A DNA stretch of 39,963 nt from Geopseudomonas sagittaria (GTDB lineage Bacteria; Pseudomonadota; Gammaproteobacteria; Pseudomonadales; Pseudomonadaceae). The translations under genes and the position numbers were made by a program. The stretch is taken from NCBI RefSeq assembly GCF_900115715.1, contig NZ_FOXM01000025.1, forward strand, positions 1-39,963, written 5' to 3'. This document shows, one piece after another, positions 1 to 7,261 of the stretch. The notes under the pieces are model-generated. The model searched no databases. It had not been told where the DNA came from and worked only from the letters and a program-made list of their open reading frames with translations. The number at the start of each line of letters is the position of its first letter. Position 1 is the stretch's first letter.

Positions 1-1061
1 TCTTCGGCGAGCATGACCAGCGCCCGCCGGCCGGTGCGGATGACGGCCTCGCTCGGCACCCACAACACGCCCTGTTCGCTCGCCCGATTCAGGCGTACCT
101 GCGCTGTCAACCCCGGTCGCAGGCGCCCGTCGGGGTTGGCCAGTTCGACGCGGACGCGCAGGGTACGGCTATCGGCGTTCGCCTCGGGCAGGATGGCGGC
201 CACCCGGCCCGTCAGCACCTCGCCGGCGAAGGCCGGCAGGCGCGCCTCGACCGTCTGGCCGGCGGCCAGCACCCCGGCCTCGGCTTCCGGCACCGCCAGC
301 TCCAGCCAGACGCTGTCCAGGCCGTTGATCCGCGCCAGGGTTGCGCCGGCCGCCACGCTCATGCCCGTGCGCACCGCCAGTTCCTGCAACACGCCGCTGA
401 TGGGGCTGGCGATGGTCAGGGTTGGCTGGGCCTTGCCGCTGCGCTCCACCCGGGCGATCAACGTCGCCGGCATCCCGGCCAGGCGCAGGCGCTGGCGGGC
501 TGCCGCCAGCAGTTCGGCATCGCCACTGCGCGCAAGGGCGAGAAACTCTTCCTGGGCGGCGGCCCATTCCGGTACCAGCAGGTCAGCCAGCGGCGCGCCG
601 GCTGCCAGCACGTCGCCCGGTGCATGGGAATAGACCCGCTCGACGAAGCCGCTGGTGCGCGCCTGGACCACCGCGACGTCCCGCTCGTTGAACGCCAGCA
701 CGCCGCTCACCTCCAGGCTGGTGGCGAGGGGCCCGCGGGCGACGGTCGCCAGGCGCAGACCGAGATTCTGGGTCAGCCGCGGATCGATGCTGACGGCGGC
801 GCTGTCCGCGGCGGCATCGGTATAGCGGGGCACCAGCTGCATGTCCATGAAGGGGGACTTGCCCGGCTTGTCGAAACGCTGCTGCGGGTACATCGGGTCG
901 TACCAGTACAGCACCGGACGGTCGTGCTGCGCGGTGGCCGTGGGTTCGACTTTGTCGACCGCCTCGGACGAGCGCTGCTGGGCGAGCCAGTAACCCCCGC
1001 CAGCGCCGAGAACGAGGGTCAGGCCGCCCCATGCGATTGTCGAGCCGATTCGCACGCTCAT
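1..1061 (-). CDS. cusB: CusB-type RND efflux periplasmic adaptor (partial)
   Basis: This is the periplasmic adaptor (membrane fusion protein) of a copper/silver RND efflux pump, linking the inner-membrane pump to the outer-membrane channel. The reading frame starts at the ATG at 1061 and stays open to the window edge, so the C-terminus is missing. Residues 1-28 form an N-terminal membrane anchor or signal. Residues 52-79 form the heavy-metal-binding domain typical of CusB, with YWYDPMYPQQRFD followed by KPGKSPFMDMQLVP. The start overlaps the cusC stop (ATGA at 1058-1061), indicating translational coupling in a cusC-cusB(-cusA) operon. cusA is expected outside the window. The family assignment is firm; the metal (Cu or Ag) is inferred from the domain and the Met/Cys-rich neighbour. 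Confidence 0.93.
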   Translation of the reverse strand, partial: MSVRIGSTIAWGGLTLVLGAGGGYWLAQQRSSEAVDKVEPTATAQHDRPVLYWYDPMYPQQRFDKPGKSPFMDMQLVPRYTDAAADSAAVSIDPRLTQNLGLRLATVARGPLATSLEVSGVLAFNERDVAVVQARTSGFVERVYSHAPGDVLAAGAPLADLLVPEWAAAQEEFLALARSGDAELLAAARQRLRLAGMPATLIARVERSGKAQPTLTIASPISGVLQELAVRTGMSVAAGATLARINGLDSVWLELAVPEAEAGVLAAGQTVEARLPAFAGEVLTGRVAAILPEANADSRTLRVRVELANPDGRLRPGLTAQVRLNRASEQGVLWVPSEAVIRTGRRALVMLAE

Positions 1062-2314
1062 GGCTTCGCCTCCCCGTAGGCGAAATGCAGCCGCGCGCCG
1101 GTCCGGGCGCGCTGTGCCTCCAGCTCGACCTGGCGCAGGCGCGCCTCGATCAGCTCCTGGCGGGCGGCGATGACGCCGAGCAGATCGCCCTTGCCTGCGC
1201 GGTAGCTGGCCAGACTGAGCTCCACCTTCTCGCGGGCCAGCCGCACGAAGCTGTCGCGGTTGCGCTGCGTGGCGCGCTGCAGCCGCTGGTAGTCGGCCAG
1301 ATCCTCTTCCAGTTGCTGGGCGTGCTCGCGCAGCAGGGCCTCGCGCTCGGCCTCCAGCTGGGCGAGTTCGGCATGCCGGGCGGCGATTTTCGGATCCTGC
1401 CGGGAGCCGGGGAACAGCGGCAGATCGAAACTCACCTGCATACCGACCATGTCGCCGAACTCGCGGCCGCGGCGCTGGTAGTCGAACTCCCAACTCCAGT
1501 CGGATTTCTTCTCCGCCTGCGCCTCGTGCACCTTGGCCTGGGCTTCGCGGGTCATCGGCTCGAAGGCGGCCAGCGCCGGGTGTCGCGGCAACTGGTGGGC
1601 GTAGCGGGCATGGTCGACAGACCATTCCGGCCAGTCGCCCGTCAGCGGCTGGTCGGCGGCCAGGCCTATCCAGCGGCGCAGAGCCGCGCGTGCCCGAACC
1701 TCCTGCTGGGCCAGCTCGTCCTGCCGCTCGGCCAGGCGCGCCGCTTCCTGTCTGGGCCGCACCGCATCGGCGGCCGGTCCTCGCCCGCCGGCGATCTGCG
1801 CCTGCACGGCGGCGGCCAGCAGGCGATTCTCGCGGAAGAAGTCGGCGAACAGCGCCTGCTGGCGTTCCACCGCGAGGCGGTCGATCCAGGCCAGCGCGGT
1901 AGCCTGGCGGACGTTGAGACGCTCGACCACGCCTTCGGCGGCGGCGCGCTCCACCGCTGCCGCGGCCACCTCGACCCGCGCCTGGCGCTTGGCCCGGTTG
2001 GGCACTTCCTGCATGACGCCGACCGTCTGCATGGTCATGAAGTCGCGGTCGATGCTCCAGCGCTCGGGGCCGCCGACCGGATAGTTCTGCACCCCCAGGC
2101 GCAGCTGGGGATCGGGCAGTTCGCCGGCGGGAATGGCCGCACTGCTGGCGGCTTGCAGTTTGGCCTGCTCGGCGGCCAGCGAAGGGGCGTTGTCTTCCGC
2201 CAGGCGCAAGGCCTCGACAAGAGTCAGCGGGGCAGCCTGGCTCGGCGAGGCCAGCACGGCCGCCACCAGGGCAACGGCGCTGGGCCACCCCGGATAGTGA
2301 CGTTGGATGTTCAT
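1058..2314 (-). CDS. cusC: CusC-like outer-membrane efflux channel
   Basis: This is a TolC/OEP-family outer-membrane channel of 418 aa, the exit duct of the copper efflux pump. I chose the ATG at 2314 because it opens directly into a signal peptide (MNIQRHYPGWPSAVALVAAV, ending near SQAA at about residue 26). The frame stays open further upstream but gives Pro/Arg-rich sequence unlike a protein. The mature start, PLTLVEALRLAEDNAPSLAA, is typical of the first OEP helix, and the two long Glu/Arg/Ala-rich helical stretches in the second half fit the coiled-coil barrel. It lies 80 bp downstream of the small Met/Cys-rich gene and overlaps cusB, so all three are probably one operon. Confidence 0.9.
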   Translation of the reverse strand: MNIQRHYPGWPSAVALVAAVLASPSQAAPLTLVEALRLAEDNAPSLAAEQAKLQAASSAAIPAGELPDPQLRLGVQNYPVGGPERWSIDRDFMTMQTVGVMQEVPNRAKRQARVEVAAAAVERAAAEGVVERLNVRQATALAWIDRLAVERQQALFADFFRENRLLAAAVQAQIAGGRGPAADAVRPRQEAARLAERQDELAQQEVRARAALRRWIGLAADQPLTGDWPEWSVDHARYAHQLPRHPALAAFEPMTREAQAKVHEAQAEKKSDWSWEFDYQRRGREFGDMVGMQVSFDLPLFPGSRQDPKIAARHAELAQLEAEREALLREHAQQLEEDLADYQRLQRATQRNRDSFVRLAREKVELSLASYRAGKGDLLGVIAARQELIEARLRQVELEAQRARTGARLHFAYGEAKP

Positions 2315-2393
2315 GCTCTCGATTCCTGTGATGTTTCGCGCAGAGATCGGCCGTCGCGCAGGGCGGGGGCAGCGATCCGGGGAAAAGCAGGAA

Positions 2394-2759
2394 TCAGGCG
2401 CGAGGGGGACGCCAAGGGCCGGAAGCAGACTGCTCAGGCGGGAGATCGTGGGTATCGGATACCGCCAGGGAGGCGGACAGAGGAACGGGGGGTTTGGTCG
2501 TCGCCACCTGCAGCAGGCTGGCGGTCTTGCATTCCTGCCCCGTTTTGCAGGGCTTGCCATGCCCGGCGGAGCTGTCCATGTCCTGGCAGCAGTCGGGCAG
2601 CACATCCATGTCCATGGTCTGCGCCATGGCCGTCATGGCCGCCATGTCGCTCATCTGCATCGGGCAGGGCTCCACAGGCGTCTGTACCCCCGCCATCCCC
2701 GTGAAGGGAAGCGCCAGGCTGATCAGGAAAACCAGGTAGAGCCGCAGGTAGCGTTTCAT
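2394..2759 (-). CDS. Small exported Met/Cys-rich protein, probable copper locus partner
   Basis: This 121-aa protein begins with a clear signal peptide (MKRYLRLYLVFLISLALPF, cleavage near GMAG). The mature part is rich in metal-ligating residues: PCPMQMSDMAAMTAMAQTMD, then DCCQDMD and GHGKPCKTGQECK. It is the first gene of the cus operon. Such small Met/Cys/His-rich proteins are common in front of copper efflux genes in pseudomonads, where a periplasmic copper-binding or sensing role is assumed rather than proven. I recognise no named family. The C-terminal third (PPVPLSASLAVSDTHDLPPE) is low complexity. Confidence 0.75.
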   Translation of the reverse strand: MKRYLRLYLVFLISLALPFTGMAGVQTPVEPCPMQMSDMAAMTAMAQTMDMDVLPDCCQDMDSSAGHGKPCKTGQECKTASLLQVATTKPPVPLSASLAVSDTHDLPPEQSASGPWRPPRA

Positions 2760-2874
2760 GGAGGGCAGTTTAGTCCTCGCTTCGCGGGAGGCACAATTTC
2801 TACCTTGCCCTCAGGACCAGGCGCAGGTGCTGTCTCTGCCCCCTCCAGACTCGGAATGTGGCGCCAAATGGGAT

Positions 2875-2890
2875 TAGTCTCCTAAGACGA
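2875..2890 (+). promoter_or_regulatory. Regulon element 1 (TAGTCTCCTAAGACGA) with -10 AAGAAT
   Basis: This is a 16-bp imperfect inverted repeat (TAGTCT-N4-AGACGA). A -10-like AAGAAT lies at 2913-2918, exactly 22 bp downstream, which centres the element at about -42.5. It serves the SDR gene starting at 2975, with a predicted leader of about 50 nt. It is one of 11 copies in the window with the same geometry. Confidence 0.75.
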
Positions 2891-2974
2891 TGTTGCCCCT
2901 CCCGCCCGTTGCAAGAATCGGATCCAGTCGAATGCGGGCTCGATCCGCGCTGATCCAGCAACGGGAGAACAACA

Positions 2975-3733
2975 ATGAAACGAGTCGAAGGCAAGGTTTG
3001 CATCGTGACCGGCGCCGCCAGTGGCATCGGTCTGGAGGACGCGAAGCTGCTGGTCCGCGAAGGGGCCAGGGTGGTGCTCACCGACCTCAACGAGGAAGCC
3101 GGCCAGCGTGCGGCTGCCGAAATCGGCGGCGCCGCCCTGTTCGTTCGCCACGACATCGCCAGCGAAGCCGACTGGCAGCGGGTGATCGATACCACCCTGG
3201 AAACCTTTGGCCGCCTCGACGTACTGGTCAACAACGCCGGCATCCTCGCCGTCGGCACCATCGAGGACACCTCGCTGGAGCTGTTCCAGAAGGTGCAAAG
3301 CGTCAACAACGCCGGCTACTTCCTCGGCTGCAAGTACGCGGTGCTGGCGATGAAGGAAACCGGCGGCGGCTCGATCGTCAATATGTCGTCGATGGCCGCA
3401 CTGGGCGGTATGCCGGCGTTCTGCGCCTATTCGGCGTCCAAGGGCGCGGTGGCGGCGATGACCCGCTCGATTGCCATGCACTGCAAGCAGCAGGGCTACC
3501 GCATCCGCTGCAACAGCGTGCATCCGGACGGCGTCAACACGCCGATGACCAGCGCCCTGCACGGTGGTCAACCGATTGCCCAGGAGGATCTGGAAAAGGA
3601 TCCGAAGAACCGCATGTGCGCCCCGCTGGACATCGCCAACGTGGTGCTGTTCCTGGCCTCGGACGAGTCGCGCTTCATCAACGGCGCGGAGATCCGCGTC
3701 GACAATGCCCAGCTGATCGGTGGCTCCGCCTGA
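2975..3733 (+). CDS. SDR, 3-beta/17-beta-hydroxysteroid dehydrogenase-like
   Basis: This 252-aa NAD(P)-dependent short-chain dehydrogenase probably oxidises a steroid or cyclic secondary alcohol to the ketone. Visible motifs are TGAASGIG (12-19) for nucleotide binding, Asp37 at the end of beta-2 (NAD preference), NNAG (86-89) and the catalytic Ser139-Tyr152-Lys156. From memory, segments match Comamonas testosteroni 3-beta/17-beta-HSD closely (FVRHDIASEADW, KQQGYRIRCNSVHPDGVNTPM), and the catalytic numbering differs by one residue. It is monocistronic, preceded by regulon element 1 and followed by a terminator. The exact substrate is inferred; the ketosteroid isomerase at 25064 supports a steroid. 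Confidence 0.85.
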   Translation: MKRVEGKVCIVTGAASGIGLEDAKLLVREGARVVLTDLNEEAGQRAAAEIGGAALFVRHDIASEADWQRVIDTTLETFGRLDVLVNNAGILAVGTIEDTSLELFQKVQSVNNAGYFLGCKYAVLAMKETGGGSIVNMSSMAALGGMPAFCAYSASKGAVAAMTRSIAMHCKQQGYRIRCNSVHPDGVNTPMTSALHGGQPIAQEDLEKDPKNRMCAPLDIANVVLFLASDESRFINGAEIRVDNAQLIGGSA

Positions 3734-3807
3734 CTCGGTGCATCAGGCTGAAATTGCCTGAGTGAAAGTCTTCGTGTGCTGACAGGTCTTTCCCTTTGTC
3801 ACCCTTT

Positions 3808-3834
3808 CCCCTGCCTCGAGGCCGGGTTTTTTTT
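3808..3834 (+). terminator. Rho-independent terminator after the HSD-like SDR
   Basis: The interrupted stem CCC-T-GCCT/AGGC-C-GGG around a CG centre is followed by eight T residues. It lies 75 bp after the SDR stop and separates it from the convergent LuxR gene. Confidence 0.7.
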
Positions 3835-3915
3835 GCCCGCGCTGCGCCGTATCGCCAGTGAGCTACCCCACACCCTCGTCCGAGGGCGGCATGGGGCAGT
3901 TCACGCGGTTCGCTA

Positions 3916-5079
3916 TCAGGCCAGCGCGGCGACGCTGTTGAGCAGGGTCTTGACCAACTGGGCCTGGCGCGTCGCGCCGGTCTTGGCGAAGACCCCGCGC
4001 AGATGGGCGCGCACGGTATTGCGCGAGAGGCACAGGCGCCCGGCGCTCTCGTCCAGGGTCAAACCATCCATCATCAGCATGGCCACCTCGGTTTCCGTGC
4101 GGGTCAACTGGAACAGGCTGCGCAGCAGGTGCCGCGAGGCCTGCGGCGAGTCGCTCGGGTCGCGGATGAACACCGCCACGGCCGGCCGCCGGGCGTGGCC
4201 CTGGCCTTCGTAGTTGAGGGCGATGGGGCGCAGCAGCACGTTCAACGGTACTTCGCCGGTCGGACGGGACAGGGTGAGCACTTCCACCGACTCGTCGCGG
4301 CCCTGCTGGTGATGCTGGAGCACGCTCTGCACGGCCTTCTGCAGCTGGCGGTTGTCCTGCGCGGAATACGCGTGCAGCCGCTCCTGGCGACATTCCAGGC
4401 CATCGCGCGCGGCGAACAGGCGCTGGGCGGCCTGATTGCTGCGCATCACCTTGCCGGTCTCGTCGAGGATCGCCGTGCCGACCAGCAGGCGGTCGATGGT
4501 GGCGGCGTAGAGCAGGCGCTCCGAGTCCAGCTCGTCGACCGTCGAGTGCAGGTCCACCGCCTGCTGCAGGTGCGGCCGGAGCAGCTCGATCAGCGCCCGT
4601 TCCGACGCGTCGAAGTCCTCCGCCGCATGGTCACGGCAGACGAACAGGGCGCAGTGCATGCCGGCGTCGGTGCGCAGGTTGGCCACCAGCACGTAACGCA
4701 GGTCCAGCGGCTGCAGGTAGCTCCGGTAGAAGTCGTCGGCCAGCCAGTCCTCCGGGCCCAGCACCTGGTCGGCGCTGGCCACCTGGCCGGCTGGCCAGTC
4801 GAGGAAGGGGCAGATCGAATAGTAGTGCTCGCTGTAGGACGGCTCGCCCGGCAGGTGCGGTCCGTGGACCGAGGCGTTGACGATCAGGCCGGGGCGGTCG
4901 TGGGCGGGGTTGCGCAGCACCAGGGTCGCGAAGCTAGCGCGAAAGCGCAGGCGCAGCGCCTCCAGCAGGCCGGACCAGGGCGTAGGCTCCAGCGGGCCGC
5001 GGTAGGTCAGGGCGAGCAGGTCGCTCAGTTCGCGGGCGCCGAGCCCCGCCAGTTCATGAGCATGTGACGACTCGTGCAT
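3916..5079 (-). CDS. LuxR-type HTH regulator 1 (TeiR-like size)
   Basis: This 387-aa transcription factor has a C-terminal LuxR/FixJ-type helix-turn-helix (about residues 320-385: LTRTETEVAMLMMDGLTLDE, then recognition segment SRNTVRAHLRGVFAKTGATRQ). The N-terminal 300 residues look like a ligand-sensing domain with a PAS-like segment around DETGKVMRSNQAAQRLF. There is no acyl-homoserine-lactone domain and no luxI nearby. Its length and architecture fit TeiR, the LuxR-type activator of testosterone degradation in Comamonas (family knowledge, not an alignment). Its promoter carries regulon element 2, suggesting autoregulation or cross-regulation. Its recognition helix closely resembles that of regulator 3 (35862). 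Confidence 0.85.
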   Translation of the reverse strand: MHESSHAHELAGLGARELSDLLALTYRGPLEPTPWSGLLEALRLRFRASFATLVLRNPAHDRPGLIVNASVHGPHLPGEPSYSEHYYSICPFLDWPAGQVASADQVLGPEDWLADDFYRSYLQPLDLRYVLVANLRTDAGMHCALFVCRDHAAEDFDASERALIELLRPHLQQAVDLHSTVDELDSERLLYAATIDRLLVGTAILDETGKVMRSNQAAQRLFAARDGLECRQERLHAYSAQDNRQLQKAVQSVLQHHQQGRDESVEVLTLSRPTGEVPLNVLLRPIALNYEGQGHARRPAVAVFIRDPSDSPQASRHLLRSLFQLTRTETEVAMLMMDGLTLDESAGRLCLSRNTVRAHLRGVFAKTGATRQAQLVKTLLNSVAALA

Positions 5080-5148
5080 CCCGCGCCTCGCTTGTTGTGG
5101 TTGTCAGGCTGGATGGGGCCAGTATTTGCGCGCCGCAGGGCGGGCAAA

Positions 5149-5164
5149 TCGTCCGTTTGGCCTA
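5149..5164 (-). promoter_or_regulatory. Regulon element 2 (TAGGCCAAACGGACGA) with -10 AATACT
   Basis: On the minus strand this copy differs from the consensus at position 4 (GGCC for GTCY). The -10 AATACT lies at 5121-5126 with 22 bp between. The predicted leader before the LuxR 1 ATG at 5079 is about 35 nt. Confidence 0.65.
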
Positions 5165-5185
5165 GGTGCGGGACTCGCATGAGCG

Positions 5186-5279
5186 GTAGGGGCGAATTCA
5201 TTCGCCAAGCAGGCCGGAGGTCTGCCCGGGCAACATCGGGGGCCGCGTGGCGGCCCATGGCGAATGAATTCGCCCCTAC
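5186..5279. repeat. Inverted pair of REP-like elements
   Basis: GTAGGGGCGAATTCATTCGCC at 5186-5206 is repeated as its reverse complement at 5259-5279, separated by 52 bp. Related copies occur at 13634-13692 and 24876-24903. Short extragenic palindromes of this type are frequent in Pseudomonas. This pair sits between the LuxR 1 promoter and the end of the NTF2-like gene, in an otherwise empty gap of about 260 bp. Confidence 0.85.
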
Positions 5280-5339
5280 AGGATGGCGGGCCCGCCAGGG
5301 CACGCTTGGCCTGTCAGCGCGGTAGCAGGAAGCTGCCGA

Positions 5340-5795
5340 TCAGTTGATCGGCTTAGAGGTGATCCTCCACTGGGGATCCAGCGGGCCGATCATCTCCAGC
5401 AGCCGTTTGTAACCGGTGCGCAGGATGCGCCACTCGCCGTCCCGCTTGATGTAGCGATCTTCGTAGATCGCGCTGCCGTTGAGCAGGGTCTGCTCGTCGA
5501 GGTTGATGAAGACGTCGTTGAGGTACCAGAGGCCGGTGGCTTCGTCACCGTTGACGACGATTTCCGGGGTGTGGCCGTTGTGCATGCCGAAACGGCGGTT
5601 GGTGAAGCTGGTGCGGTAGAACTCCATGGCCTGCTCGAGACCGTTCAGTTCGAGTTGGTAGGTCGGGCTGTCGAAGCGGATCTGCACCTCGGGGGCGAGG
5701 ATGCTGCGCAGCAGTTCGAGGTTGCAGGTGTCGATACCACGGAAATAGCGGGCCTTGAGCTGTTTGATCTGCTCGATGGCAACGAGATCCAGCAT
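5340..5795 (-). CDS. NTF2/SnoaL-like fold protein
   Basis: This 151-aa protein has the cone-shaped NTF2/SnoaL fold pattern: an N-terminal helix pair (VAIEQIKQLKARYFRGIDTC), an acidic strand (LAPEVQIRFDS) and a C-terminal beta sheet ending in YEDRYIKRDGEWRILRTGYK. I prefer the ATG at 5795 over 5828 because a GGAG Shine-Dalgarno precedes it at good spacing. It is the last gene of the minus-strand operon that begins at cysD. Fold relatives include ketosteroid isomerase, dehydratases and hydrolases, but the isomerase catalytic set is not evident, so the reaction is unknown. Its C-terminal residues (ITSKPIN) reappear as a remnant at 7193-7225. Confidence 0.75.
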   Translation of the reverse strand: MLDLVAIEQIKQLKARYFRGIDTCNLELLRSILAPEVQIRFDSPTYQLELNGLEQAMEFYRTSFTNRRFGMHNGHTPEIVVNGDEATGLWYLNDVFINLDEQTLLNGSAIYEDRYIKRDGEWRILRTGYKRLLEMIGPLDPQWRITSKPIN

Positions 5796-5873
5796 GTCAG
5801 TGATCTCCAGGGGAAGGGCGAGGGCCATTCTGGGAGTAGCGAAAGGAGGCGACTTCCCTGTCGCCCCGGCTAG

Positions 5874-6665
5874 TCAGCAGGGCAGAAAGTGGCCGCCGTT
5901 GACGTCCAGTTGCGCGCCGGTAATGACCTTGGCGTAGTCGCTGGCCAGGTACAGGGCAGCCATGGCGCAGTCGCCGTCTTCGGGGATCTTGCGCAGCGGA
6001 ATCTGCTGGGCGACCTGGTCGACCAGCGACTCCATGGTGACGCCCAGGCGCTGGGCTTCGCTCTGGAAGTAGCCGATCACCGGCGCGCCCCACATCCAGC
6101 CCATGAAGGTGGAGTTGACGCGGATGCCGAACGGGCCGAGGTCCTGGGCCAGGTACTGCACGGCGGTTTTCAACGCGCCCTTGGAGACGGCATAGCCGGA
6201 TTCCAGCTGGTTGGGGACGCGGGTGGCCATGGTGTTGATCATGACGATGCTGCCCGAGCGCTGCTGCTTCATCTGCGGCAGCACGGCCTGGGTCATCTGC
6301 ATGGTGCCGAACAGGTTGACGTCCATGGCCTGGCGCCAGTCGTCCATGGACGACGCGGAGGAGCTGCCCCAGGCGCCATGGGAGTAGGCGGAATTGATCA
6401 GCGCGTCGATCCGGCCGAAGTGCTCGACCGTCAGGTCGGCGAGCTTCTGGCACTGTTCGACATCGGCAATGTCGGTGGGGACCTTGAGGACCGGGGTGTC
6501 GTAGCCCGCGTCGCGGATGGCCTGTTCGGCTTGGTCCAGCTTGGCCGGCGTGCGGGCGGCCAGCACCACGGCCTTGGCCTGGTATTCGGCGACACGCACG
6601 GCCAGCTTGATACCCAGGCCCGGGCCGATACCGGAGATGATGACGACTTTATCCTTCAGCAACAT
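5874..6665 (-). CDS. Atypical SDR oxidoreductase
   Basis: This 263-aa short-chain dehydrogenase has the nucleotide motif SGIGPGLG near residues 11-18 and a Tyr-x3-Lys active site (GYAVSKGAL). Two family landmarks are altered: the NNAG segment reads NSAY, and the residue 13 before the Tyr, normally Ser, is Thr (MINTMATRVPN). Arg38 (LAART) at the end of beta-2 suggests NADP. The C-terminal DVNGGHFLPC resembles the usual DGG ending. It lies between the SRPBCC and NTF2-like genes with short gaps (39 and 78 bp). It could act on a bulky substrate; the actual reaction is not clear. Confidence 0.8.
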   Translation of the reverse strand: MLLKDKVVIISGIGPGLGIKLAVRVAEYQAKAVVLAARTPAKLDQAEQAIRDAGYDTPVLKVPTDIADVEQCQKLADLTVEHFGRIDALINSAYSHGAWGSSSASSMDDWRQAMDVNLFGTMQMTQAVLPQMKQQRSGSIVMINTMATRVPNQLESGYAVSKGALKTAVQYLAQDLGPFGIRVNSTFMGWMWGAPVIGYFQSEAQRLGVTMESLVDQVAQQIPLRKIPEDGDCAMAALYLASDYAKVITGAQLDVNGGHFLPC

Positions 6666-6704
6666 GGCAATTACCTTCTTGTTGTTGTGGTGCGAATGGA
6701 CTGT

Positions 6705-7172
6705 TCAGGCGCGGCTGGCGTGCAGTTGTTCGGCGCGTCGTTTCAAATCCAGGGCCATCTGGTCGAAGCCTTTTTTCACCCAGGCACCGTGCTCGCGCAT
6801 GATGGTGTCCTGATTCAGACCCAGGAAAATGTCAGTGGTGAAATAGCTGCAGCGGTTGGCGTCGATGGCCTGGATGTACTGATCGCGGCGGGCGGCGTCC
6901 ATGTTTTCCGGGACGGGACGCTGCTCCCAGGACAACAGCTGCTCGGGGTCGCAGGCCACCAGGTATTCGAAGACCGGAACGGTTTCGGCGCTATCGGGGA
7001 CACGTACCTGCATCAGCACCGGATCGCCGATCTGCAGGCCGCACTTGATGCTCGGACAGAAGCTGTTCCATGCGTGGTAATTGTCCAGATCGGTCAGCAC
7101 TTCCCAGACCACTCGGGCGGGGGCGTCGATTTCCACCGTGATCGAGGTGACGATGTTTTCGGCCTTGGCCAT
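6705..7172 (-). CDS. SRPBCC (START-like) family protein
   Basis: This 155-aa protein has the SRPBCC/polyketide-cyclase signature: VTSITVEIDAPARVVWEVLT near the N-terminus, then LDNYHAWNSFCPSI and a C-terminal helix (HGAWVKKGFDQMALDLKRRA). Members bind hydrophobic ligands in a deep cavity, which suits a steroid- or terpenoid-like substrate. The start at 7172 is preceded by a purine-rich GGAGCGAG. The frame is open much further upstream inside cysNC, but that part is antisense-phase noise. It follows cysNC after about 90 bp, which contain the NTF2 remnant. Confidence 0.75.
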   Translation of the reverse strand: MAKAENIVTSITVEIDAPARVVWEVLTDLDNYHAWNSFCPSIKCGLQIGDPVLMQVRVPDSAETVPVFEYLVACDPEQLLSWEQRPVPENMDAARRDQYIQAIDANRCSYFTTDIFLGLNQDTIMREHGAWVKKGFDQMALDLKRRAEQLHASRA

Positions 7173-7192
7173 GACTCGCTCCTGTTGGGCAC

Positions 7193-7225
7193 TCAGTTGA
7201 TGGGTTTGGAAGTGATCTGCAGCCG
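7193..7225 (-). pseudogene. C-terminal remnant of an NTF2-like gene (ITSKPIN-stop)
   Basis: On the minus strand this segment reads R-L-Q-I-T-S-K-P-I-N-stop, in the same form as the end of the intact NTF2-like protein at 5340 (W-R-I-T-S-K-P-I-N-stop). The nucleotides are similar but not identical. No matching upstream coding sequence remains, because the cysNC stop lies about 40 bp further up. I infer a leftover of a duplicated NTF2-like gene lost when the operon was rearranged, possibly when cysNC joined it. Confidence 0.55.
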
Positions 7226-7261
7226 CCCGGGACCGGCTGGCGGCCCCGGGCGAAGGGCGCC

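Noticed and set aside
1031-2704. A 557-codon plus-strand frame over cusC
   Set aside because: It is the complement of the clear cusC gene and its translation is Leu/Gly/Arg-rich without any motif.
3916-5079. Quorum-sensing role for the LuxR-type proteins
   Set aside because: There is no luxI-type synthase in the window and no AHL-binding signature; length and layout fit TeiR-like catabolic activators better.
5186-5279. CRISPR-like repeat or insertion-sequence ends
   Set aside because: There are only two arms in inverted orientation, no regular spacers, no transposase and no target duplication; the REP-like explanation fits.
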